In this document: in pieces, positions 54,131-64,000 of the stretch | Numbering within the stretch: the stretch's first letter is position 1 | Layout: each line of letters opens with the position of its first letter | Assembly (NCBI GenBank): GCA_047967505.1 | Contig: CM106538.1 | Origin: Dipteris shenzhenensis | Taxonomy: Eukaryota; Polypodiophyta; Polypodiopsida; Gleicheniales | Length of the DNA stretch: 64,000 nucleotides | Direction: 5' to 3' (one strand) | The notes under the pieces: model-generated | Told to the model about the DNA's origin: nothing | The model's input: only the letters and a program-made list of their open reading frames with translations | The model's database searches: none | Translations under genes and position numbers: made by a program

Positions 54131-54348
54131 GGAGACAGGCTTCGCAATTAAGTAGCCCCAGTACCCACCAAGCCACCTTGACGAGCTTGTCACCTTCTAG
54201 TTAAGTTATTTTGATCAAATTGCTAGCAATTAAGCTACTTGATCAATTCAAAAGGGGCATCATCAGAAATTTTATCCAACATAGCACTTCTTTTTTACGA
54301 GGGGAAATCACAAAGCCCCTAACCTCCTCTGACCGGACAGCCAAGCAT

Positions 54349-54580
54349 GTGATTAATTGAAGATGGCTCATTATTTTTTGGATGGCACCACCGGGCCTCC
54401 AGTCACTTCATTGGCTTGGATTTTCATTAATTTAAGGTGGCTTGGCACATGATTATTTGTATGGCACCACTGGGCCTCCGCTAGCTCAGATTTTGATTAC
54501 TTTAAGGTGGCTTATTAAGATGGCTCATGATTATTTGGATGGCATTACCGGGCCTCCAGTCACCACGGTGGCTCAGAGAG
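54349..54580. repeat. Three tandem units of about 79 bp
   Basis: Each unit has 'gatggctcatgattatttgg' and 'atggcaccaccgggcctcc', with starts of the latter at 54382, 54461 and 54539. Confidence 0.85.
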
Positions 54581-55812
54581 TTAAAAACTTTGGTGATTAG
54601 ATGGTTATCCCATCATGCAAGCTAGGTGGCTGTAGGAGCCCCCTACAATCCCGGTGGCTTAAAAGCTGCGACATTAAGTCATCACACATAACCCTAATCG
54701 AGCTCCGAGGTCCACTACTTAATCCTTACCACACCATCATTTTGCTTATAAGTCTTCATTTCTTGTCTATTGAATGCTGGCACTGTGGCAATTGATGACT
54801 CGTCGGTAGTGCTTTTTTCCAAGTAGTAAAAGTGGTTTAGTTTATGAGTAGCTAAATTAGTTTAGTTTAATTTTTGGGCTCTTTACTAGTAGTTAAATTA
54901 GTTTAATAGATTAGTTTCTGGGGTTGCCTTGGACTGTGATCGTCCAAAACCAGCCCGGTGGTTTTAACAACAATATATAATTCAACTGGTTAATGTGATT
55001 GTCCTAAATTGAGTTTTGTTATTGTCTAGTTATAAAATTTGACAGGTGGTGAGCTATGGGTAGATGACATGACAGTAGTTTGATGCATAAGATGTAGCAC
55101 AGAGACAGCACGAAGAAAAATGTTTAACTTTCTGAAACCACTGCACTAAAATAGAACCAGCGTGGTGGTTGCACAAAGGAAATAGATTTAGGATTAACTT
55201 TTAACCACTTGTTTTAAACTCGATGCAAAATATATGATCAATTGTGGGGCTCCAACGCGGGTCTCAAGCCAATTAATGTAAATACATTTTCTTTGGTTTA
55301 ATTAGGAGTAGCTACAACCACCTCCAAGAACCAGCGCGGTGGTCACACAAAGCAAATGCCGCGTGGCAGGTCACAAATCTAGATTAGCATGGGAGAGTTG
55401 TGCATAGATGACAGTTGGCGAGCTATGAGTAGATGACAGCAGGTGGAGAGCTATGGGTAGATAACAAGCTGGAAGTAGATGACAAGAGTCTGATTCACAA
55501 AGATGCAGCACAAAGACTGTGCAAAAAAGGGCAGAACTATTTGTGTAGTGACATGTGTCAAGCAACAAGTTTGACAAATTGTCTCATTATTACGCCAGTA
55601 AGGCAGTCATTATGCCAGGAAAAATTCCGACGAGAGTGTGAGTCTGCCTGAAATTCAAAATATCACCCACTAGGGCGTCGCATTGGGGCCCCAAAACTAC
55701 CCCTGAAATAGTACCACAATTGGCTACACCTGATTGTGCATTGACCCCTAATGAAGACAAAATCTTTGGGATAGTGGCAATGTCAGCTGTAGTTATAGGA
55801 TGAAAGGGTCCA

Positions 55813-55814
<2 letters not shown>
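54581..55814. other. Gene-free stretch with repeated words
   Basis: 'gagctatgRgtagatgacag' occurs near 55049, 55420 and 55447, and 'aaccagcgYggtggtYRcacaaag' near 55157 and 55330. This is a loose duplication of roughly 170 bp. No coding frame supported. Confidence 0.5.

Positions 55815-55876
<62 letters not shown>
55815..55876. repeat. (CT)31 microsatellite
   Basis: An uninterrupted CT run of about 62 bp. Confidence 0.97.
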
Positions 55877-55878
<2 letters not shown>

Positions 55879-58250
55879 GAGCCATTTTGATACAACCCCA
55901 CGATAGCAATAGTAGCAACAGTTTTGGCCAAAGTGCGGAGTGATCTGAACAATGATGAGGGAGTCCACCGATCTTACTTGTGTTGTGCATCTAGACTCTT
56001 AGATGTAAGTGAGAAGGGCCCCCTGAACCATTCTGGCCAACACCCTCCCGCACAAAAGAGGGTTTGGTATATGGTGCTTTACTTGATTCAAAAGCCTCAG
56101 CCCCACTAGGTACCAGGTTTCTGCCATAAGCTTGGCCATAGCCACATCTTTTGGAAGGCAGTTTTGAAATGTACCAAATTCTCCACCTGCTTTATGTTTT
56201 CAATGTGGGCTCATCCACCATGTTAGAATAGAGTAACTTACATTCACATTCTTAGCTCTAAGAACATTAAAGCACCTTTGAATCCAAATGTTCCACAAAG
56301 CATTTCTCCAATCACCCTACACATGGGTAGGCATATCTCCTAGTAGAATATAGGCATACTGAAAAGGAAAATGCTCAATGTGACTTCTCACTAGATACCA
56401 CACTCTAACAAATTGAATCATAATTGGTACTTGATATCAAAGCCTAAATATTGTCACTTGATCATAGCTTCATCAGAAGTGACATACACATCCAAGTAGC
56501 TAGAAGTCGTGGTGCAATCATAAGGCTAGATGTGATCGAAGATATAGTCTTTTGTGATCATAGCTCGAAGCGCGAGCATATAGTGAAGTTGCAGACAAGT
56601 GACTAGAAGTAATTCTTGATAGAAGTGTCAAAGATAGCAAAGTAACCAAAAATGGTAATGCCTTACGTTCCAAAGGAGTACTTCTTGAGGAATTGCCAAA
56701 TCCAATAAAGTATCCAAAAATAGGTGATGCCTTACATTTCTTGAAGGAAATATGGAATGCATTGCTAGACATCCAATTGAGTGGTCCACTAGTTGCTGCA
56801 ATTGGAGCATTTGCTCAAGGTTCTGTACTGCCTTCATCTTTGGCAGTAGCTATCCAATCATCGGTGCAAATTGGAGCAGTAAGGAAAAGAAAAAGACACC
56901 ATCCAGGTTTGGCGCCCATTTGGAAGCTACTGTTGTACCTACAAGAGGAGAAAAAAGGCCTCCACCACAAACAATTGACCAAAGAGTGACCCAACTACAA
57001 CAAGTTGAAAGGTTGAACAGTGATGATGATAGTGACAACAACGAGGATGAAGATGCTACATAATCCATCATTACAAATTCAATTCTTGCATATGCTTTTA
57101 TGATGATAGATATACATGTTGAAGGTGATGAGCTCTACATATGGGGAGCCTCTCAATATCATGTGCTCACCTAGCACATCGATCGAGCTTCTTTGTTTAC
57201 CAATCAAAGAAACACTGATGACAAGATTGCACAAAAATTGTGTGAGGATGCAAGGTGAAATAAAACACTAGCCCCTAGTGTTATTACTTTACGCCCAATA
57301 TCCTTGAAGAGGCTTCCAAGCAAATCAAATAATCTAGAGGGACCACTTGTGAGTTTTTGAAAGCGTGCCAACTTCTTTGAAGCCTTTGATGAGTTCAAAC
57401 AGATTGATAGAATGTGCGAAGCTGCAATCTACGAGAGAAATTACAAGGATAATGATGAGAAAAATAAGATGCTCTAATGGAATAGAAAGATGCATGTTGG
57501 AGCCCATTGATGGGCAACACTCTATGAAGCCTTGAAAAATAAATTTAATGAAGCTACAACAACGAAGTTGTCACAAGACAACTATATGAAGAAGTTTTTT
57601 ATTTAGAGTATATGAAGAAGCTACAAAAGGGAACTTGTCATAGAACTTGTCACAGGACGTGTAAATTAAGGAATTTTCTAGCTTCATAGCTTCTATTTGT
57701 CTATTTGAAGATTACTTGAAATACAATTTGGAATCTATCGGGCTAAATAATGAACTATTTCATGAGAAAAAAAAGTTAATACTTTTGGAGATTTTGATCA
57801 AAGCAAGAGAGATCTGGTATGGGTGTGGGAATCCATATCTTTCAAAGGATAGGAAGCCCAGTGGAGACTTTTTGAAAAAACAAACAAGGTTTTACATATG
57901 TTTAATAGGTGTAGTAAATGATCTTCAAGCAAGCCCCTAGGACATGAGAAAGTTCATTGTGAGGTATAGGGATTATACATACATCCTATTTTGGGCTGAA
58001 GATCTATTGTGGATGGCTACGGATCTTTTTGAAATAATATCTCAAGTCAAGCAAGCCATAAGAACTAACTTAGATTGGATTTCTAAGAACACAAGACATC
58101 AAAAGGGGTGCAAAAGAGAACCAGAACGATTAACATTGTCAAAGAAAGAAGACTTTACTCTGCAAAAATGGCAAGAGAGGGAGGAGCTCAAAAAAATAAG
58201 AGACGCATTTGGTTATTCTTAAGGAGTATCGTACGATGAATAATCAAGTA
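55877..58250 (+). pseudogene. Unrecognised degenerate coding-like region
   Basis: Several plus-strand fragments keep an amino-acid composition like coding sequence: 56693-57063 (two overlapping frames; one ends in an acidic DDDSDNNEDED stretch), 57330-57480, 57716-57940 and 57944-58222 (Lys/Arg-rich). They are separated by stops and shifts. The arrangement suggests a single decayed gene or transposon protein, but I recognise no domain. Confidence 0.3.
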
Positions 58251-58700
58251 TTTTATTAGTAATTTCACTAAATTTTCATTTAAAAGTTAGCTTTAAAAAC
58301 CACATTAGCATAGTATTCATTATTTTTGGACTTTTTCTTAGTCCAGTTTTGAGATTGGACTTTATATAGGTTCAACATTTTTTATTACAGTGTAGTGCAT
58401 CTCAGATTCTATCATTTTACAAATGCATAATTTCAAACATCTACAAAATGTGGGTCATCCAAGGACTTGCCACCTACCATAAACAAAAGAAGTCAACAGA
58501 ATAGGAGGCATCCCCTAGGCAACCTATAAATTCACACAACCCAAATAGTGTATTTTAAAGTCAATCTTTATAAAGAATTTTATTAAGTGAGTTTGCAAGT
58601 TTTTTATTTTACCTTTTCTTTCAACTAGAATCATTTTTTTGGACTATTGTCCTCCCCTTGGAGGGATTTTGGAGCAATAGGAAATATATTTACATATGTT

Positions 58701-58890
58701 TCTCATATCCTAGAATTCAAATATTTGTAACCATATTTTGGTAAACCTCTCCCATGGGAGGGACCACGCGATGATGTGCTATCTCAAACTCCCTGCGACT
58801 CGGTTTTCCCTGTGTGGGGGGAGTTTGAGACATCACATTGCCGATCTATCTCTCCACAAGGGAGTTAACCAAAATATCTCATACAAAATA
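58701..58890. mobile_element. MITE-like foldback, copy 1
   Basis: An imperfect inverted repeat runs from 'tattttggtaaacctctccc' to 'gggagttaaccaaaatatc' with a near-perfect inner stem CTCAAACTCCC / GGGAGTTTGAG. The unit is duplicated directly at 58891-59074. There is no ORF. Confidence 0.75.
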
Positions 58891-59074
58891 TCTCATATCC
58901 TAGAATTCAAATATATGTAACCATAATTTTGTAAACCTCTCCCATGGGAGGGACCACGGGATGACGTGCTATCTCAAACTCCCTATGACTTGTTTTTCCC
59001 TCCGTGGGGGGAGTTTGAGAAATCACATTGCCAATCTATCGCTCTACAAGGGAGTTAACCAAAATATCTCATAT
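58891..59074. mobile_element. MITE-like foldback, copy 2
   Basis: Direct tandem copy of 58701-58890 with scattered changes, sharing 'tctcatatcctagaattcaa' at its start and the same inner stem. Confidence 0.75.
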
Positions 59075-62010
59075 AATGTCATATTACTCAAAACGATCAG
59101 CATATGTATCCAAATTCATTAAGTGGGTTGAAATCTTCAAATTCTAACACATGATAAACAATTTCAAATATGTATTTTAATCTACTTGAGGACCCACATA
59201 AGCAAGCTAACATATTTTTCCCAAGGGAGGAAGTTTTGATGGCTTACTATCATGCAATAATGCCTATGATGCAAATATATTCCACCCTATATTTGGGATC
59301 TACTAAAATAAAAACATGCTAAATTACCTCATATGGAACAACACATCAAAGTGCTATGCCAAACACCCCTTACAAAAGGAACAAAGCTCCTTTTTTTGGC
59401 AATAATAACAAGGATATGCTTTTTTGATTCAAAACGATGTGTAGGAGACCAAAATAAGTGAGGTGCATTTTCGTCTCAATCATGAACATTCCAACATCAA
59501 ATCACTTCATTGGTACAAAGAAAAAAATCACATTCTCACTAACAAAAACTCACAAAAAAGGATCTCCCACTCCCAAGATGGCATTTTTTAGAATGCCATT
59601 GTACTCTTCTTCATTGTCACGTATCTATTGGTTATATTCTTCATCTTCTTCTTTGGATCAATTATATTCTTCTTCCATGTCATGTATCCATTCTTTGGAT
59701 TGTACTACGACCAAGACTACTGCTTGGAAGGTATAGGTTCTCTAACCTATGCTAAACATCATCTATAGATTGCTTGCTCTCTTCTAGGGTCCTTATCTTT
59801 CACAATGATTTGTGTCTCATCTATTAAGGGCTAGTGCACAGACTTCCCTCCCCCTATTCGCTTCTCCTATCTATTCAATTAATTAACGTCACTTGCCCCC
59901 CCTTTTTGCAAATTAACCTATCCTAATAGTTAATTAATCACTTAATTAATGTCACTCACCCCCCCCTCCTCTTTTGCCACTGCCTCTCCCTGCTCTCTCC
60001 CTCAGCTCCCTCTGCTCTTGTCCCTACGCTCCCTCCTCCCTTTGTTTCCTCTCCTTCTTCCTCTCCCTCTCCCTCTCGCTCAACTCTTCCCCTTCCTCTC
60101 CTTATTCCTCTCCACCCACCCCTCTCCCTCTCGCTTGCCTCATCCCCTTACCACTCCACCCTCTCCCTTCACTCAGCCCTCCCCTCTTCCTCCCCCTCCC
60201 CCTCCCCTGCTCTGTTTCTCATGTAGTAGTTACTGATCATAGTTTTGCTCACTATTTTCATCATATTTCCTTGGCTCTCATCTGCTGAGAGGATCCACCA
60301 AGGACATGCGTAGGATACACCCATGTTCGAAGCTCTGTCTCAAAATCGTTTCCTCCTCATCTACTCACTGAGGGAAGCTACGAACCTTTTGGACCCATCG
60401 ACGCTTCTCTAGAGAGCACCACCTTTAATTGATTTAATTGATCACATAAACATTAAACAAACCTTAAGTGATCACCCTACCTACATTAATCAAACATTGC
60501 ACCCCCCACCCCCCCTTCCCCCCATGAAACAAATTAATTAATGCACAAAAATTCAATCTGGGGGTACCTGTTAACCATTTAGTTTATTCCAGCATTGACC
60601 TAGATGATGTGGCTTCTTGGTTATATTTTATGAAATGCACGAGGATGACGAAATGGATTTTAGGAAGGTAAAGTATACGAGCTGAATGCAGCCACCAAGG
60701 ACTACCTCCACTTCTTCTCTTTGAAGCTTACAAGGCAATAAATGAGGAGAGTCTTGCACTATCTGTGTAAGACTCCAAAGCCTTTGAACTCTCATAACTC
60801 TCATCTATAGTTGTGTAGCTCCCACCTTTGAATTGCCATGTTGCACCTAAATAAGTCCTCTCTTAATTACTAGGGCCAAAGAAACTCATGGCACACCTAT
60901 TGGATTGACAAGCTAACTGAAGCATTGTGATCTCATAAGAGCAAGAGAACAAAACTTTCTCCTCACCTATAGGACTTTAAAATATCCCATGGCTCAACTA
61001 TCCAGCCAACAAGCTAAGTGAAAGAGCTATGCTTTGACACTACGAAGTCTTGGTAGCCATCTTGAATATCTGAGTTGTCCAAAAACCAAAAATTTCTCCA
61101 TACCTGCTAGCTAACATAGTTTAGGCTACTCGTCTTTTCTAGTCTATTATGCAATGGACAATTATATCCATAGACCTATGTGTATGAGAGATCAATGTGG
61201 CCAAAGCTTCATCAATAGGCCAAAAGAGTCAGGAATCACTTTTCCCTTCCCTCTTTTGGTGGAAGCAGTGCCCTTTTTCAGTGCTTCAAAATGAATTACT
61301 TGAATGGTATGCCCCTATTATATAATTGAAGGAGCATTTCTATTCATCTTAAATGGTAGGATTGTTTGAGAGATTGTTCAAGGTCAATAAACATGTCACA
61401 ACTACCTCTAACAAAGAATGGGCTCATTAAGGCTGGCAAATCCACATCAAGGCTATCTTGATAGCTTGCATTTCTATCCATGCACCTTCCATGTATCAAT
61501 ATTTTCAAATCAAAAATTTACATTTCTATACATGCACCTTCCATGTGTGCATCAAAACTAATTTTGCCAACGGTAAAAAAATATAGCAAGCTAGCCTTCT
61601 ATATATTGCTACCATGATTGAATTTTTTCACATGAAAACTTACTTCCTTAGCCTATGTCTTTTCCTGGAAATAAATCTATTGCGAGATGATAAAAGTGTG
61701 AAAAATCAACCCAATTTCTCCATTTGCAAGGATGTTCAGTCCTAAAGCCTCTCATGGACTTGGTTCCACAGACAACATACAAAGGACCACCACAACTATA
61801 CCCCACTACAAATTTTTCCTCCTTCCCATGGGTTTAGATATTTAGTATGCGCATTTGTATTTGTCTTGGATGCAGATGTCCGCCTAGTGGCTCCACCCAT
61901 TCAGCTCATTTTTCAATCTCATCTACCCTATGTTCTTTCAAAGAATTTAATAAGCCTCCTTTATCCAATTTTAAAAACAACACTTTTTGTATCCAGAAAC
62001 ATATTCACAA
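59075..62010. other. Gene-free stretch
   Basis: AT-rich with a C/T-rich run at 59950-60230 whose open frames are composition artefacts. A short direct duplication ('tttctatMcatgcacctt', 'ccatgtRt') is near 61470-61550. No gene or element ends recognised. Confidence 0.45.
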
Positions 62011-62012
62011 AT

Positions 62013-62506
62013 TTAAATCAAATCAATTCCAAAAGCAAAACGAAGTTTAAGAAACCGTTTAGTAACCATTTTCCTACACTTTTGAACTATACATTCTAAC
62101 CCAAGTTCACCCTCCTTCTTACTAGCCACCATATAATTCCAATCTATGGCATGCCATTTCTCCCTCCATACAAAATTTCTAATATACCTGTCCATTTTAT
62201 TTAGTGCATTATTAGAGAAACGAAAGGTAGAAATTACATACAGTGGGATAGACATCAATACTTGTTTAGCAACAACTACCTTGCCTGCAAGAGACAGTTT
62301 GGAATTCTCCCATGTGGCAAACTTACTCTGCATCTTAGATTTTTTAAACGAAGAAAACATCCAACAGGGCATCCTAAATATTTGATAATTACATTAGCTC
62401 TGATCCATCTGAAAGAAAACCTTGTATACCATTTAGGTAAGGCATCCCACCCCAACCAAGCTGCTATGGTTTGTCTTGATTGATTTTGGGGGGAAAAAAT
62501 GGACAC
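62013..62506 (-). pseudogene. LINE reverse-transcriptase C-terminal fragment
   Basis: The minus strand reads IKYLGCPVG (62390-62365). After a shift it reads SKMQSKFATWENSKLSLAGKVVVAKQVLMSIPLYVISTF, then RYIRNFVWRE and KKEGELGLECIVQKCRKM. This matches the plant non-LTR (L1-type) ORF2 region after the polymerase palm: YLGxPL, W...LSxAGRxxLIxxVLxSIPxYxxSxF, FLW and GLG. Polymerase motifs and 3' tail are missing. Confidence 0.85.
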
Positions 62507-63110
62507 CGAGGCAAGGAGGCAAATTTTGGACAGTGAGGCAAATTGGAGTGCGGACCTCTATGGACTCCTTGAAGAGGGGTGTCAAATCAGGAGAACCTTT
62601 GAGGATGAGTGGAGTGGGTGTCAAATTGATGAGTGGCAAGGGAGGAGGGACTTGGGAGGTTGGAGAGTGACCAATTGTCAAGAAAAGTTTTTTTACATGA
62701 CTAGCCTAGAGTAATTTTAAGCTATTCGAGTTGATATTGAGCCACTTGTCATGATTTTAGTGGGTATTTAAGAAGCCAATAAAATATGATTTTGCATCTA
62801 TGAAAAGAACAAACTCAAAAATTCTATGAAAAACACAAACGTAGAAAGTTCTCGAAAAGCAAAGCTCTATAAAATACCACTTCGCTAAAAGTAATAGTGT
62901 AGTGACAAAGCTATGGATCCAAGTGAGAGTGACAAGGATGACTATTACGGATTCGAAGCTAATAAAGACCAGTAGCACCTGTTGATTCAAATTGTAGCTA
63001 TTCTTTTGCCTGCTTATTTCCTAGGAGACTTTGACGTAGCTATTGCTTGCTTTGGTTTATTAGTCCATTCCGAAAGTAGAAAAATCAGTCTCGTGATGGT
63101 ATCATTTTTG
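62507..63110. other. Gene-free stretch
   Basis: Purine-rich to about 62670, then AT-rich. No motif recognised. Confidence 0.4.
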
Positions 63111-63119
63111 TCCCTCCTT

Positions 63120-63731
63120 CACCTTGGCCTCACCCAAAATCAATTTTCCCTGGTCCTTTGAGCTTGACCTTTCCACAATGATCTCAATGGAATCATCCCC
63201 ACTTCATTGGTAGCTTTGCACTCTCATACGTGACCAGACCTCTCAAGTAACAATCTGAGCAGTGAAGCATCTGCTCTCATGAACTCTGCCTTTCTATGCT
63301 ACTTCAACTTTCCTATAATGATAGGACTAGCTGTATGCCTCCTAACCTTTCAAAGAAGTTTGGGCCGAAATCATTTGAAGGGTTGTGCAAGCCTTTTGCA
63401 TGCTGCTATAGTTCATAATCAGTCAAGGCATTCCAAATCAAAGATGTACGCATCCATTATAGTTGGTGTGATTGTCAGAACTGCTATGATGCTATTGGGT
63501 TTGCTCGTAGCAACTTTATCGTGTAGGAGGAAAGCTACATTTGTTGCAAAGAAGGTTCCCATGGAGGAGAAATATGTCTCTGCTTCATTATCTTTTGAGA
63601 CAGCTTATGGTATGTGGTTGGCTAACATCAAATATTTGGCCTTCGTTCCAGTGGTGATATTTGAAAAGCCTTTATGGAACCTGGGAGATGCAATTGAAGC
63701 ATTGGAGAAGGTGGAGTCACCATGGCATTGA
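63120..63731 (+). pseudogene. Leucine-rich-repeat receptor-like kinase remnant
   Basis: At 63160-63260 decayed LRR words are visible across frames (LDLS, NDLNGIIP, DLSSNNLS). They are followed by a NLSYND...PPNLSKKFGPKSFEG pattern, the usual end of an LRR ectodomain. Frame 63279-63731 has a predicted membrane helix ASIIVGVIVRTAMMLLGLLVATL followed by CRRK. A juxtamembrane AFVPVVIFEKPLWNL follows, resembling the FEKPL...L segment before the kinase of several LRR-RLKs. The kinase domain is not seen; after 63731 the sequence becomes purine-rich. Confidence 0.55.
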
Positions 63732-64000
63732 TGAGGTTGGAACTGAGGGAGGGGATGAGGAGTTGAAGTGGTATAGGTGGGAGGAGGAAGAGAGGTTGAG
63801 GGAGAGGAGGAGGGACTCATAGGGTTTGGTTGAAGGAGCCATGGAGTTGAAGGGGAGAGGACTGGTTGGTGCATTGGGCATGAGCTATGAGAGGAAAGAA
63901 GAAGAGTGGAGGAGGAGGAGGAGGAGGAGGAGGAGGAGGGAGGAGCAGAAGGACGTCATGGTGGAGGACGAAGAGCAGCCCATGATTTCAGTATGCGAGT
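63732..64000. repeat. Purine-rich tract with (GAG)n microsatellite
   Basis: GGAGGAGGAG runs at 63907-63945 within a G/A-rich plus strand extending to the window end region. It is not coding-like beyond composition. Confidence 0.8.

Noticed and set aside
53361-54580. CRISPR-like array
   Set aside because: Few units, no constant spacers, eukaryotic context; these are minisatellites.
59949-60288. Pro/Leu-rich frames
   Set aside because: C/T-rich composition only.

Overview
This looks like plant nuclear DNA, and the plant is probably a large-genome seed plant. The evidence is degenerate Ty1/copia and Ty3/gypsy LTR retrotransposons nested in one another, tRNA-Met-type and tRNA-Asp-type primer-binding sites, LINE remnants, long microsatellites, and one gene with short GT-AG introns. 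A gymnosperm would fit the density of old nested elements, but that is inference; no organelle or bacterial signature was seen.

Layout. 1-4052: 5' part of a minus-strand gypsy element (gypsy-A), with its 5' LTR at 3678-4052, running off the left edge. 4053-4725: RNase H tail, polypurine tract and LTR of a plus-strand copia (copia-B). 5501-15172: a plus-strand copia (copia-C) split by two insertions: a small non-autonomous LTR element on the minus strand (7141-8559) and a full-length minus-strand copia (copia-D, 8805-14357) with a perfect 5-bp target duplication. 15173-19873: pyrimidine-rich non-coding DNA with a large direct duplication, AT microsatellites and a 350-bp G-rich tract. 19874-40888: a giant plus-strand gypsy element (gypsy-E) with LTRs of about 1.1-1.2 kb, a 2.5-kb leader, gag, protease, RT/RNase H, integrase and a long extra reading frame downstream of integrase. 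That extra frame is split by a second copy of the copia-D family (copia-F, 33733-38946). 42446-45240: copia fragments in both orientations, one containing a LINE-like insertion with a 15-bp target duplication.

The best host gene is at 49014-50681 (+): seven exons reconstruct a 280-residue protein with an R3H-associated N-terminal region and an R3H nucleic-acid-binding motif. It has G-box palindromes 0.4-0.8 kb upstream and a last intron that is in frame and free of stops. Right of it (51-64 kb) lie small tandem repeats, a doubled foldback (MITE-like) element, unrecognised ORF fragments, a LINE reverse-transcriptase remnant and a broken receptor-like-kinase fragment at the right edge.

The retroelement genes do not form a pathway. 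They are copies at different stages of decay, and only copia-D still has all domains with visible catalytic motifs, although it is interrupted by stops and a frameshift. The most unusual items are the 300-bp inverted duplication inside gypsy-E gag, the coiled-coil reading frame after gypsy-E integrase, the composite non-autonomous LTR element with hairpins, and the stop-free intron of the R3H gene.
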